Positions 1 to 8,920 of a stretch of 64,000 nucleotides of DNA are shown in pieces. The first letter of the stretch is position 1. Every line of letters begins with the position of its first letter. The translations under genes were made by a program, and so were the position numbers. The notes under the pieces are model-generated. The model was not told the DNA's origin. It did not search any database and worked only from the letters and a program-made list of their open reading frames with translations. Source of the DNA: Campanula takesimana (lineage: Eukaryota; Streptophyta; Magnoliopsida; Asterales; Campanulaceae); assembly GCA_026119855.1 (NCBI GenBank), contig JAOWBW010001821.1, positions 124,001 to 188,000 of the forward strand. Direction: 5' to 3'.

Positions 1-88
1 GTTTCATTTTATGAGAAATGAGAAACAATGAGAGGAAAAGGACTAAAAAGAAGAGAGAAGGGAGAGGAAAAACTTACCTTCTTCAACC

Positions 89-139
<51 letters not shown>

Positions 140-462
140 GCTGGGAAAGATGGTGAGGTGAAAAGTGAGGGAGGTGAGGGGAAAAGAGGGAGTAAGTAGG
201 ATGATTTAAAGGATTTACACATAGACCCCCTCCCCTACACACTAACACAATAATCTTATACTCCCCACTAACATTTAAGACCCAACTCTCTACACTAGCA
301 CGAATGATCCAAATAAAATACTAGGCACGAATATATCATGAAACACAAAATGCACACATAATTATTTAAATAATTAAATAATTTAAATAAATAAATAAGA
401 ATTAAATAAACAATTAAATGTTTATCACTAAGAAAATAGGGACGGGTTTTCGGGTCGTTACA
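1..462 (-). mobile_element. 3' LTR fragment of a chromovirus-like Ty3/gypsy element
   Basis: Read on the minus strand, an LTR begins at 462 with TGTAACGACCCG, directly after a purine-rich tract (463-480). TGTAACGACCC after AAGGAGGGTAGAT is, from my knowledge of plant repeats, typical of Tekay/Del chromoviruses; this lineage call is inference. The LTR runs off the left edge, so its length and far end are unknown. It is AT-rich and contains an (AG)n microsatellite. No protein supports the lineage inside the window. Confidence 0.5.
93..136. repeat. (AG)22 microsatellite
   Basis: A perfect AG dinucleotide run of about 44 bp within the LTR fragment. Open frames across it are low-complexity artefacts. 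Confidence 0.97.
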
Positions 463-712
463 ATCTACCCTCCTTAAAAAGAATTCGCCCGCGAATTCAC
501 TTATGAAAATCATAACACACAGTCATATCGAGGCCATCAATTATCGAATCCCATATAACACTCATAACCCCAATCGAGTACCTATTAGACGATTCAGACA
601 TAGTCTCCTTGACTCAATTAACCCTTAAATCATCAACATCATAAGTTTTATTCTTCATTATCCCAATAGTATCTCGAATTAATTCCACTACTAAAATTAT
701 CTTCCTCATGCC
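463..712 (-). mobile_element. 3' internal end and polypurine tract of the chromovirus-like element
   Basis: The minus strand at 480-463 reads TTTTTAAGGAGGGTAGAT immediately before the LTR start, a good polypurine tract. The 230 bp to its right are AT-rich and non-coding. They stop near 712, where TN1 sequence shared with the two other copies begins. No second LTR lies at that junction, so the element was truncated by deletion or by an older event. Confidence 0.45.
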
Positions 713-2444
713 AAACTATGAGAGACTTGCATAGCCCCAAGATAAATCGATTCTTGACTTTTTCAAACAAATCGCCTTTTGCTGTTGACGTGAGCAAGCT
801 CCAAGAGAAGATCATTGATACCAAGCTTCGAGAGATTAGTAAGCCCCAAGTGTCGTGGGCTTGTTGTTTGCGAGCTTGTAAACGGCGGGATGTGAAGACC
901 TTTCGGTGTGAAGCCTCAAATTTTCTTGGAATCGGCTTAGCATTATGTTGGGAGCGGATGGCGCTGTTGGGAAGAACTCTTGAAGGAGATCTCCTTATTT
1001 CTCTTGCTTGGAGATGGATGGCCCTTTTTGTGGTTGATACCCAAATGGCGGAAGGTCCATGTTGAAAATGTAGTACGTTCTTCGGGAGACGTCTCGTGGG
1101 AGATAGTGATGTTGTTGCAGATGATAAGGTCTTGGTGTGATAAAGTCTCGAATGGTATGTTTGCTCGAGTCTTCTTGAGTTGAACCGACGGCGGATCTTC
1201 GGATGCAGCCTGTGCTTTTGATCTTGGAGAAGGGGGTGCTGTATTGCAGAAACATTGGGATTGGCCGTAACTCTGCTAATAGAGTTAACATATTGGCATT
1301 ACCCGCTATAACTCAGCCGGGTGAGTCTAGCATATTGAATCTTTTTCCTTTTCTCTAAGACTTCCTTCAGAATCTCGTTGTGAGTTCTAACAAGAATCAT
1401 AAAATTCATTCATATCATCGGAGCCTTTATTTAAAACCAAGAGGCCTTTTGACTGGAAGTGTTGAGGGACCATTGAAGTTTGATCCCTTTCATGGAGCCA
1501 TAAGACTACTCCCAAATTGCATTGATCGGGTACCACTGCCCAAAAGCTTGTTAATTGCGAAGCCCCAATATTTCCCTCTGCTTGTATCATTGTAATGCCG
1601 TAGCCCAAAAGATTGTAGATTGCGAAGCCCCTTGAGACCTTTCGGTATAAAGCTTCAAATGTTGCTGAGGACACTGAAGTGAATTGCTTCTTGCTGAGGG
1701 AGCCTTTAAGACTTGACCGTAGCCCCTAGAGTGCCATCATTGATTGCGAGAAAGGTCCATCCTTGATTGGGGGAACGATTACGGGCACACATGACAAGAG
1801 GGCTTTTTGACATCCCTTTTGAGAGACTTTGAGGATAGTCTCACACATCTTTCTCGAGCATAGCCCATAGGGCTTATTGATTGTCAAATGAAACAAAAGA
1901 AGCCCTTGTTCTTGAGTCACATAGCCCCTAGGGCGTCACCATTTGTTGAGCAAATCAAGAGTGACTCATCCTCGTGCGAGGGAACAAACATGAGAGGACA
2001 TGGCAAGAGCTACTCCATTTCTCGGGAGCCTTTCGGCGTACTTTAGAAGCACATACTTACAGAAGCTTTGAAAACTGAGACACATGTTGTTGCTATTTGC
2101 TGCCCAAGCCAATTGACTAGCTAGGGATTATTTGTGCAACCTCGTGCCCTTTTATGATGTGCTCGTTCTCAGATGGGTCTTGGTTACCACGGGCCTTCTT
2201 TTCATGAACCCAAAAATGCACACTGCTGGAGAATGATGCCGATAACCCAAGACAACCTTTGATGGTGCCATATCTTGTCGAGCCTTTTACAATCCCAAAG
2301 TTGACTCGGTGGGGAATTGATTTGTTGACGAGATCCAATGTAGAGCTTGTGCAGTTGTCTTCCTTAGAGGTCGGAGATCTCCATTTCTCTTTCCCTTCTC
2401 TCTCTCACTCTCTCATTTTTTTTATGATGCACCCTGTTTTTTGC

Positions 2445-2474
2445 CTAGACTGCCCTTTCGGGTTTTCAATCTAG
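2445..2474 (-). other. CTAG-stem hairpin (TN1, site 1)
   Basis: CTAGA at 2445-2449 pairs with TCTAG at 2470-2474, inside a block starting GCACCCTG and ending CTAGCGGGC. The same block occurs in TN2, TN3 and, with a changed but complementary stem, in TN4 at 49645-49673. Confidence 0.5.
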
Positions 2475-2944
2475 CGGGCATCTCTTTTGCGTCTTCTTTT
2501 TTTTTTACTCGATTAATGAGGAAGTGTGCATTGACTCTGGCTGAGGAGATAAGACATGTGATTTTGCGGTGAAGACCTCTTGTCACTAAAGATGAGTGAC
2601 ATTGACTCGACTAGGGAAGTGTCCCTAGTATTGACTTCATGTATGTATATTTTTTTGAATGACTCACGAAGGCAAGTAAGTCATTAAGAGAGAATAGAAA
2701 GAAAGCCCCAGTTTGATTGTAAGAAACTGGGAGTATCGCAAAAAGAAAAGAAACCCCTAGACTCGACAAGGAACGTGAAAGCGATTCCAAATCTAAGAAA
2801 GTTGTTCAATATTGAGGTGATTAATTCATTGGCAAATGAATCGTACAAAGATGTCTTGAAAAGTTCGAGAGGAAGGCCGATCACCATAACGCGCTAGGGC
2901 TAAACATATCTTCTTTCTTGCATGAGACCGGACCCGAAGGTTGC

Positions 2945-2981
2945 CTACGTTCCTCAAGTGTAGATGCTCAGGTCACCGTAG
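2945..2981 (-). other. CTACG/CGTAG module (TN1)
   Basis: On the plus strand GCCTACG (CTACG 2945-2949) is followed 37 bp end to end by CGTAGTTC (CGTAG 2977-2981). A conserved GACCCGAAGGTTG flank precedes it and CTCAGGTCAC lies inside. In the element's sense orientation it starts GAACTACG. Confidence 0.7.
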
Positions 2982-3116
2982 TTCTTGTGGATTCTCCCTT
3001 CGTCGTGATGGTTGTTGATGTCGCTTCGTCCTTTGAAAGTGGAATGATGATGTTGATCTTGTGCACTTCTTTGATTGAGGGGGATTTTTTTTTTTTTTTG
3101 GTGCTCTAACTTTTGC

Positions 3117-3144
3117 CTAGGTTGGTTTGAGGAATTCAACCTAG
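3117..3144 (-). other. CTAG-stem hairpin (TN1, site 2)
   Basis: CTAGGTTG (3117-3124) pairs perfectly with CAACCTAG (3137-3144), flanked by poly-T runs. The orthologous TN3 hairpin is at 39902-39929. Confidence 0.6.
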
Positions 3145-3603
3145 CGAGCCTCTTTTTTTTTTTTTTTTTTTAATCCCCCTTTGAAACATTGTTTGTTTTC
3201 TCCATGGTCATTGCTTCACCTTGCCTTGGCTTGATTTCATCATTGATGTCTTGATGTCTTCGTTGTTGATGTTGGCGTCGATGTTTAGCCCCTAGGCGTT
3301 CAAGCGATGGCCTTCATTCCAAAACTTGTTTAGACATTTTTTTTTTTATCATTTTGCCAAGAATTAAATTGAACAACTTGGAGGAGTGTATGAGGACAAG
3401 AACGACCTTTATTTGATGACTCAATGGACTCGAACATTTAACAAAGGACAAGAGAAAACATTAATGCACACTTAAGAGGACTTTTGACTCTTTTTTTTTT
3501 TATTCCTACTACTAGGTAGAGAAAGAGAAACGGAGATTGCTGTTGTAGTCCCCATTGTCGTTGTATCCTTCCTTGCGGCATGATCTCTTGTTGAGACCCT
3601 ATT

Positions 3604-4167
3604 TCAAATCTGAGCCCCTTCCTTGATGAGTTCTTGCTCTTCACCCATGGTAAATTCCCCATTGTCGATCAAATCTTGGATGAAGTTTCGGAGAGCAAAG
3701 CATCTCTCGGTGAGATGGCTGCTGCATTGGTGATAGTCACACCACTTGTGATGGGCATGATTGGGACGCAATGGTTGTGGTTGCTTGTACCCTTCCAAAG
3801 GCTTGACCTTCCCACTTTCTACCAAAACTTCAAATGCTTCGGCTTGAGTCATTCCTAGGAGAGGAGTGAAAATGCGGTTGTTGGCGGCACTTTTGCGACT
3901 TTTGAGGGGCGGTTCACTTGAACATGCCTTACTGTAGACCTTTGCTTTGTTGTCGATGAACTCTTGTAAACGGGCCTTAAGTTCGGATACTTCTTCCTTA
4001 TGAATTCTCCTCTCGAGATCAAGACGGGCTTGCCATAAATCATCCTTGTGACGGGCATCCTCGACAAGTCTATCCATTTGTTCCCCAATGGCTCTTATTA
4101 TGTTGAAGAGCCTTTCGTTGGACACGGAAATGTTCTCACCCTTGTTGTTGTTGCCGTTGGAAGCTAT
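3604..4167 (-). pseudogene. TN1 gag remnant
   Basis: One open frame on the minus strand ends at a TGA at 3606-3604. In TN2 and TN3 translation would start at an ATG in the same context (ATGGCTTCC); here that codon is ATA (4167-4165), so the natural start is lost, although the frame stays open upstream to 4266. The N-terminal third is charged and heptad-like (for example EQMDRLVEDARHKDDLWQ), suggesting a coiled coil. The C-terminal third carries a Cys/His block, WCDYHQC..H....C, like that of Tat-lineage gag proteins, followed by FIQDLIDNGEF. The usual capsid-like retrotransposon gag core present in TN2 is absent. By family, gag would build virus-like particles in the cytoplasm; this copy is probably non-functional. 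Confidence 0.75.
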
Positions 4168-5381
4168 TGGACCTATTGACAGAACACGGTCGATCTTAGG
4201 TTGGCCCCACAAACATATTTTGAGTAAAATATTTAACCCACAAACAAAGGAAAAAGACTCAACCACATAAGAGAAATGACTCTTTATTTATTTATTTATT
4301 TACAAAAGCCGGAAGGACGTGGTCCTTTTTGGGGTTTCTAGAAAGAATAGTGGAATCGTCACACTAGTATATAGACCTTATCACGGTCCCATATACTCAT
4401 CGGATTCCACCACGTTTGTGAATCCTACATGTGTCGGGATTAAACTAAATTAATGTAGTAAATCATAGATGCGGGGACGGATTTTTTTATTTTCGTCCAT
4501 TATAACCACTTTGGGGACGGAGTTTTCTTTTGTCCATTGCAACAAGTTGGCATGTATGATTTGAAGACATTAGTTTAGGGAAATCTCGGTACATGAAAAA
4601 CTGACTTGAGTCACGGAGTGTTAGACCCTAACTAGAATTGTGTGGTTTGTGCTCGGCTAAAGAGAGGCTTAAAGGTCACCCCCGGCATGTAGTCATGAAC
4701 TACGCCACGGGCTGAGGTTTACCGCTTCGGAAGAGTCAAGGTCGGGTGGAGCTTGAAACTTCCTAGGACGGGCCTCGACGGGTTTGGGGTTGGACTTGTG
4801 CGACTCGATAGTGAGCAGTTGATAAGAATTGTGCCCGTAGTGTGAGGTCTAACAAGTGACAAAATATTTTTTTTTTCAAAGGAAATTAAAAAAACAAATA
4901 AGCACGTAATTTACAACTTTCGAATCACCCGTGTGACCGATAAAAATAAAACAGAGAATTAAAGGATGGTTTTGTGCAGGCCCGGTGCCCACACACTGTC
5001 ACAACTGCTGTGTTCTGTGCACTGTTCTATTTTGGAAAGTTGCTCAGAAGCGCGCGCTTTATGCTGTGAGGAAGGGAGGTGCGCGCCTTAGGCACTAGAG
5101 GGCAGAGGCGCCCGCTTCTGGGCAGTACCTGCAAATTCATGGGTTCAAGGGACTGCCTTGACCCTAAATAAAAACACTTTTCCCTTGCAAAAACTGTTAT
5201 CACAATAACATGAAATTTGAAGAACAAAATGAGAGGCGGCCGATTCTGGTAGAAGGGGTAGGACGCGCTCGCTTTAGGCCAAGAAGGCCAGAAGCGCGCG
5301 CTTCTCACCCTTTTTACCAGAATGCCCAGAAAACAAAAATTAGAACACCATAAGCATAAAATGCAAGTTTAACCCTCTATG
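4168..5381 (-). other. TN1 leader (5' UTR) region
   Basis: 1.2 kb between primer site and gag, collinear with TN2 (21048-22260) and TN3 (29667-30898). It has no convincing ORF. It contains GGGGACGG...TCGTCC short inverted repeats near 4473-4530, and GC-rich palindromic patches near the primer site, including the perfect 16-bp palindrome AGAAGCGCGCGCTTCT at 5290-5305. Confidence 0.7.
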
Positions 5382-5399
5382 TCCCCAGCAGAGTCGCCA
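5382..5399 (-). other. TN1 primer-binding site
   Basis: The minus strand reads TGGCGACTCTGCTGGGGA one base after the LTR end. TGG at its start matches the CCA end of a tRNA. From memory, Ogre/Tat elements use tRNA-Arg; the exact tRNA was not checked. Confidence 0.85.
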
Positions 5400-5469
5400 C
5401 TGTAGATAGCCCGGGAAACCACGGCTTGGCTAGAGCGGTGAATTACCTAGGATGTCTAATTGATTTTAA

Positions 5470-5479
5470 GAGTCGCCAC
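5470..5479 (-). other. Primer-site-like decamer in U5 (TN1)
   Basis: GAGTCGCCAC on the plus strand (GTGGCGACTC in sense) repeats the first ten bases of the LTR-adjacent primer region (5391-5400), 69 bp inside the LTR end. Confidence 0.7.
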
Positions 5480-5579
5480 CCACGTTTTAGAGGAACGCGA
5501 GAAAACCTAAGAAAATAGCCTTTTTTTATTGATTACGAAACCAAAAATTCTTGAGATGAGGGGTTCGGAGGTTAGGTGA

Positions 5580-5625
5580 CGGAGTGGGAAGTACTTAAAC
5601 ACCCACTCCGCCCCGCTTACGCGGG
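5580..5625 (-). other. Tandem hairpins A and B in the TN1 LTR
   Basis: Hairpin A pairs CGGAGTGGG (5580-5588) with CCCACTCCG (5602-5610) across a 13-base loop. Hairpin B pairs CCCGC (5612-5616) with GCGGG (5621-5625) across TTAC. Both occur at the same place in all TN LTRs in the window. Confidence 0.75.
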
Positions 5626-6149
5626 TCTTGCTACTTTTGGTGTTCTAATACTAAAAAGAAAAGTCCTTCAATTATTAATGCAAGAAGTGCTAACAATTAC
5701 AATGGAAAGAAAGGGGAAAATTAAAAGGAAATAAAAGAGAATTTTTTTTATTTATTAATTTATGCTAAAAGATTACATGTAATAATTATGCCAAACAATT
5801 ACATGAAGAAATGAAATGAAAATTAAAGTGGAATTTGAAATGTTGGGATGTAACCTTGGCCAAACTTCAATAGTGAAGTGGCCTTTTGGTTGTATCCCTT
5901 TTATAGCGATTGCATACACATTAAAGATGAGGAGTGTAATAAAAAGATTTTAACAAGGAGAGAAAATAAAGATGAGATTAAAAGTTTATAAGAGAATGAA
6001 CATTGTACCTTGTGCTTGAATGGGGAAGAACCAACCACTCTTTGAAAATGGATTTTATGTGTTCTAAAGTGTTTTTGATTCAAGAATTCTCCCTCCTTTT
6101 GTTAAGAGAGTGAAAAGAAAAGTCTCCCTCCAATGATGGATTGGAGGGG

Positions 6150-6157
6150 TTTTTATA
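6150..6157 (-). promoter_or_regulatory. TATA box of the TN1 LTR
   Basis: The minus strand reads CTTATAAAAACC here, at the same position in the LTR as TATAAAA sequences in TN2 and TN3. It is likely the core promoter of the element. Confidence 0.6.
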
Positions 6158-6664
6158 AGTGTTAGGTAAGGTCTTTGTGGTCACAAAGATGTCCCTTCCC
6201 CGGATCAAGCCAAGCCATAATGGCTTTGGGGGTTACAAATCAAAAAAGGAGGGAAATTTGGCAAAATCTGGGATTCTGGAGGTGGGAAGCGCGCACCTCC
6301 CGCCCCCCTATGGGAGGCGCGAGCATCCCATAAAGGAGGGCGGAGGCGCGCTCCTCTCATCTTCAGGAAATCCAAATTTCAGCCCAAAAGTTAACCCCGT
6401 TATGCAGTTAAGTCCCAAAACTAACGGAATTAGTCCAAAAACTTAACGAACATCACGAAAGTCAACGAAAATAAATGAAACAAAGACTCAAGGTTATCAA
6501 GGTTGACTTTGCCACTTAGTCAAATCCAAGAGTAATGGAGTAAGTCAGGAACTTAACAAAAAGTAACGAAAGTTAACAAAAAGTAACAAAACTTAACAGA
6601 AAAGAGGAAGACAAAGAATGTGTATGCAATCGGGACATGAAAGGTCCAAGGCGGGGTGTCTACA

Positions 6665-7025
6665 GCAGCTGAGGCTGCGGTAGAGGCATTCAATAAAAGT
6701 CCAGAGATGAGGGAGATGATCAAGGATGAAGTCGGCTCAACATATAATGACTCCTGGTATAACCTATCTTGTCTTTTGTGGATAGATCCTGAGGTCGAGA
6801 TATCCTTAGACAAGCTTGCCCGCCTTTATGTTCAAGACTCCTATAATGTTGAAGCTCGTGCTGCCCATTCCTTGATCCTGTATTCATAGTATGGCCTGAA
6901 TATGATTCGAATCTAGGATCATAGAGAGGGTAAGCCGGAATGGGATCCTCCTGCTGTTGAGGAAGGGAATCTTGATGATTTGATTGCCAAGGCCGAGAAA
7001 GAGGCGGATGCTGGAGTCGACTGAT
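6665..7025 (+). pseudogene. C-terminal remnant of the antisense ORF of the Retand-like element
   Basis: The plus strand is open from the TN1 junction with a sequence beginning AAEAAVEAFNKSPEMREMIK, followed by a block rich in W, L and D. After a stop near 6889, another frame continues with DDLIAKAEKEADAGVD and a final stop at 7023-7025. An oppositely oriented ORF downstream of integrase, often called a putative gypsy-type transposon protein (Pfam Transposase_28 by memory), is known from Tat/Retand elements; the lysine/glutamate-rich tail fits. Its function is unknown in the family. Here the N-terminal part is lost to TN1 and the rest is frame-broken. Confidence 0.5.
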
Positions 7026-7859
7026 CTGCAACTTTGTCTTGAACTTGTCTTAATTTATTTTGAAGCCAGTTTGGCTGCTGACAATTTACTTTTCCTATTT
7101 TTAGAATTTTAATGCCTTGGCCAGCTTTATTTGGGAGGCATTAACACTTAATACCTTTATCTTCATTTTGAGGATACTTTGGATAGATTTTTACCTTGGT
7201 TTGAGGTTGTTATCACTGTTGTTTTGCTTAATCTCATCAGTCTTTGCCAAGTTATCTCAGCTTGAGATGTCCTAATTCGGCTTGTCGGATGAGAATTTTG
7301 CATACCAGTCCTAGCAGCGTTTGTAGGCAGTGGTTTGTTTTGTTTGAGTTCTTATCTAGTGCAAGCTAAGTGTTAAACCTGTTGTTGAACTAAACTCAAG
7401 GGGTAGAGTTAGTTGTTAGAACTGGGATCAACTTGTAAGCCGAGTTAGATGTTGATCATAACTTCCCTTCGTTGGCTTAAGCCCGTTGTCATAACAAGGA
7501 TTGGATTGAAAGGGTGTTAGATGTATCATAACTTGGATTGGAGACCAAGCATGTCGTGTATGCTTTAGCCAGGCTAGTTATGGGAACTAGGCTTTCATTT
7601 GCAAGTTTACCTTGGATCAAATGTTTGGGAAGTCAGGCGTTATATGTTCCAGACTTCGAATTGCGATCTAGGTATTGTCATGTAATGCTTAGGCCGAGAT
7701 CCAGTGTAGTATATTAGGAATGTAAATTCAACAATGTAGAAGAAAAGAAATTTTATTGATAAAATAAAACTAGAAGTATCTAGACTAGTAAAAACTAGAA
7801 AGCTAAAGACCAAAAATATAATTATAGAAAAACTAAAAGATAGGTAGGGTGCCGAGTTG
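7026..7859. other. Spacer between the convergent antisense ORF and pol
   Basis: About 830 bp of T-rich sequence with no supported ORF. It probably holds the 3' ends of both convergent transcripts. I saw no repeat or RNA gene in it. Confidence 0.6.
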
Positions 7860-8920
7860 TTACTGATAGAATTTCCTCAAGTGCTCTGAATGCCATGGGT
7901 GCTTCATCTCTTTTCCTTCTGGAGTTTTGAGCATGTAGGTCCCTTCCCAGATAACATGGGTAATAATGTAAGGACCTTCCCAATTTGAAGAGAGCTTGTT
8001 CTGCTGAGCCTTCCTGTGTGTCGACTCGATCTTTCTAAGCACCCAGTCACCTACTTCAAAAACCCTTTTCTTTACTTTACTGTCGTGGTAGGCCTTGATC
8101 TTCTGCTTGTAGTTGATCATTCTGAGCTGAGCTGCCAGTCTTTTTTCATCAACCAGGTCTAGGTCTAGCAGTTGGTTGTATTCGTTAAGGACTTCATCAT
8201 AGTTGGTCACTCTTAATGTAGGGTGTGCCATTTCTGCTGGGGCCATGGCCTCTGATCCATAAGTCAATTCAAAGGGTGTCTCCCCAGTTGGCCCCCGAGT
8301 GGTTGTACGAACTGCCAATAGAGCAAGGGAGAGGTTGTCCATCCACTTTCCTTCACATCCTTCTAGACTCTTGGTGAGGGATTTCAAGATGAGCTTGTTT
8401 TCTGCCTCTGCCTGTCCATTACCTTGGGGATGGCTGACTGATGACTTTCTATGTCTTATACCCAACCTGTTTAGTTCTTCAGTGAAAGCGTCCGAGAACT
8501 GCAGTCCGTTGTCGGTTACAATAGAATGAGGGATGCCAAACCGACACCATATGTAGTCATGAATGAAATTGATGGCGTTTTCCTTAGTAATATTTGCTAA
8601 AGATTTTGCCTCAACCCACTTGGTGAAGTAATCTACTGCCACTATCAAAAACTTGTTGCTTCCTTTGGCCAAGGGAAAAGGTCCAATGATGTCGACTCCC
8701 CACATGTTGAAAGGCCAAGTTGGTATGATAAGTGTTTGTTCCACTGGTGGTACCTTTGGTAAATCTGAGAAGCGTTGGCATTTGTCACACTTCTTCACAT
8801 AGGCTTGAGCTTCTTCTCTTAGGTTCGGCCAGTAACATTTAAGTGTGATCACTTTATCAGCTAAAGTTCTAGCGCCTCGGGTGTCCTCTACAAACTCCGT
8901 TGTGTACCTCAGCTAGTAGG
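7860..8920 (-). pseudogene. Integrase of the Retand-like element
   Basis: A 330-codon frame (8852-7860) holds the integrase core. Motifs in order are the second half of an HHCC zinc site (KKCDKCQRF), VDIIGPF with the first catalytic Asp, VTDNGLQF with the second, and HPQGNGQAEAENK with the Glu, then the GPY-like region WEGPYIITHV and a tail ending HLRKFYQ. There is no chromodomain, as expected for Tat. The His part of the zinc site (HNGVCRGH) lies just upstream in another frame near 8880-8910, so a 1-bp deletion near 8870 breaks the protein. The enzyme would insert the cDNA into the genome in the nucleus. The core still looks catalytically complete. Confidence 0.85.

Larger units (their letters stand above)
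713..3603 (-). other. TN1 long 3' non-coding region
   Basis: About 2.9 kb downstream of gag with no frame matching a known retrotransposon domain. It is collinear with 39473-42370 (inverted) and 17340-20058. Recurrent pieces include TAGCCCC (as in TAGCCCCTAGGGCG), a CTACG/CGTAG hairpin module, two CTAG-stem hairpins and poly-T runs (about 3085-3099 and 3153-3171). Frames of 60-95 codons are open in both TN1 and TN3, but on both strands, and I cannot show they are genes. Confidence 0.7.
713..6664 (-). mobile_element. TN1: gag-only Tat/Ogre-like LTR retrotransposon, 3' truncated
   Basis: On the minus strand the order is 5' LTR (6664-5401), primer-binding site (5399-5382), leader, gag remnant (4167-3604) and about 2.9 kb of non-coding sequence to 713. 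It is collinear with TN3 (28377-43201, opposite strand) and with TN2. No protease, RT, RNase H or integrase is visible. The 3' part that holds a tandem array and 3' LTR in TN2 is missing. The 5' LTR end abuts the antisense ORF of the Retand-like element, so TN1 inserted into that element; the flank at 6665-6669 is GCAGC, and its partner duplication is not in the window. Tat/Ogre assignment rests on the primer site starting TGGCGACTC, the gag C-terminal Cys/His block and the long non-coding 3' region. Confidence 0.82.
5401..6664 (-). mobile_element. TN1 5' LTR (1264 bp)
   Basis: On the minus strand it runs from TGTAGACACCCCG (6664) to CTATCTACA (5401), with TG...CA ends. It has a TATA box (6150-6157), GC-rich patches near 6285-6360, a pair of hairpins (5580-5625) and a primer-site-like decamer (5470-5479). 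It is homologous to the LTRs at 12305-14005, 22280-23459, 28377-29647 and 27748-28376. Confidence 0.9.

Noticed and set aside
1387..1674. A 95-codon minus-strand frame in TN1, partly matched in TN3 (41413-41634)
   Set aside because: The TN3 version stops 21 codons earlier, the opposite strand is equally open, and identity is explained by recent common descent.
5382..5399. tRNA-gene pieces at the primer sites
   Set aside because: Only 12-18 bp complementary to tRNA 3' ends are present; no cloverleaf or promoter boxes flank them.
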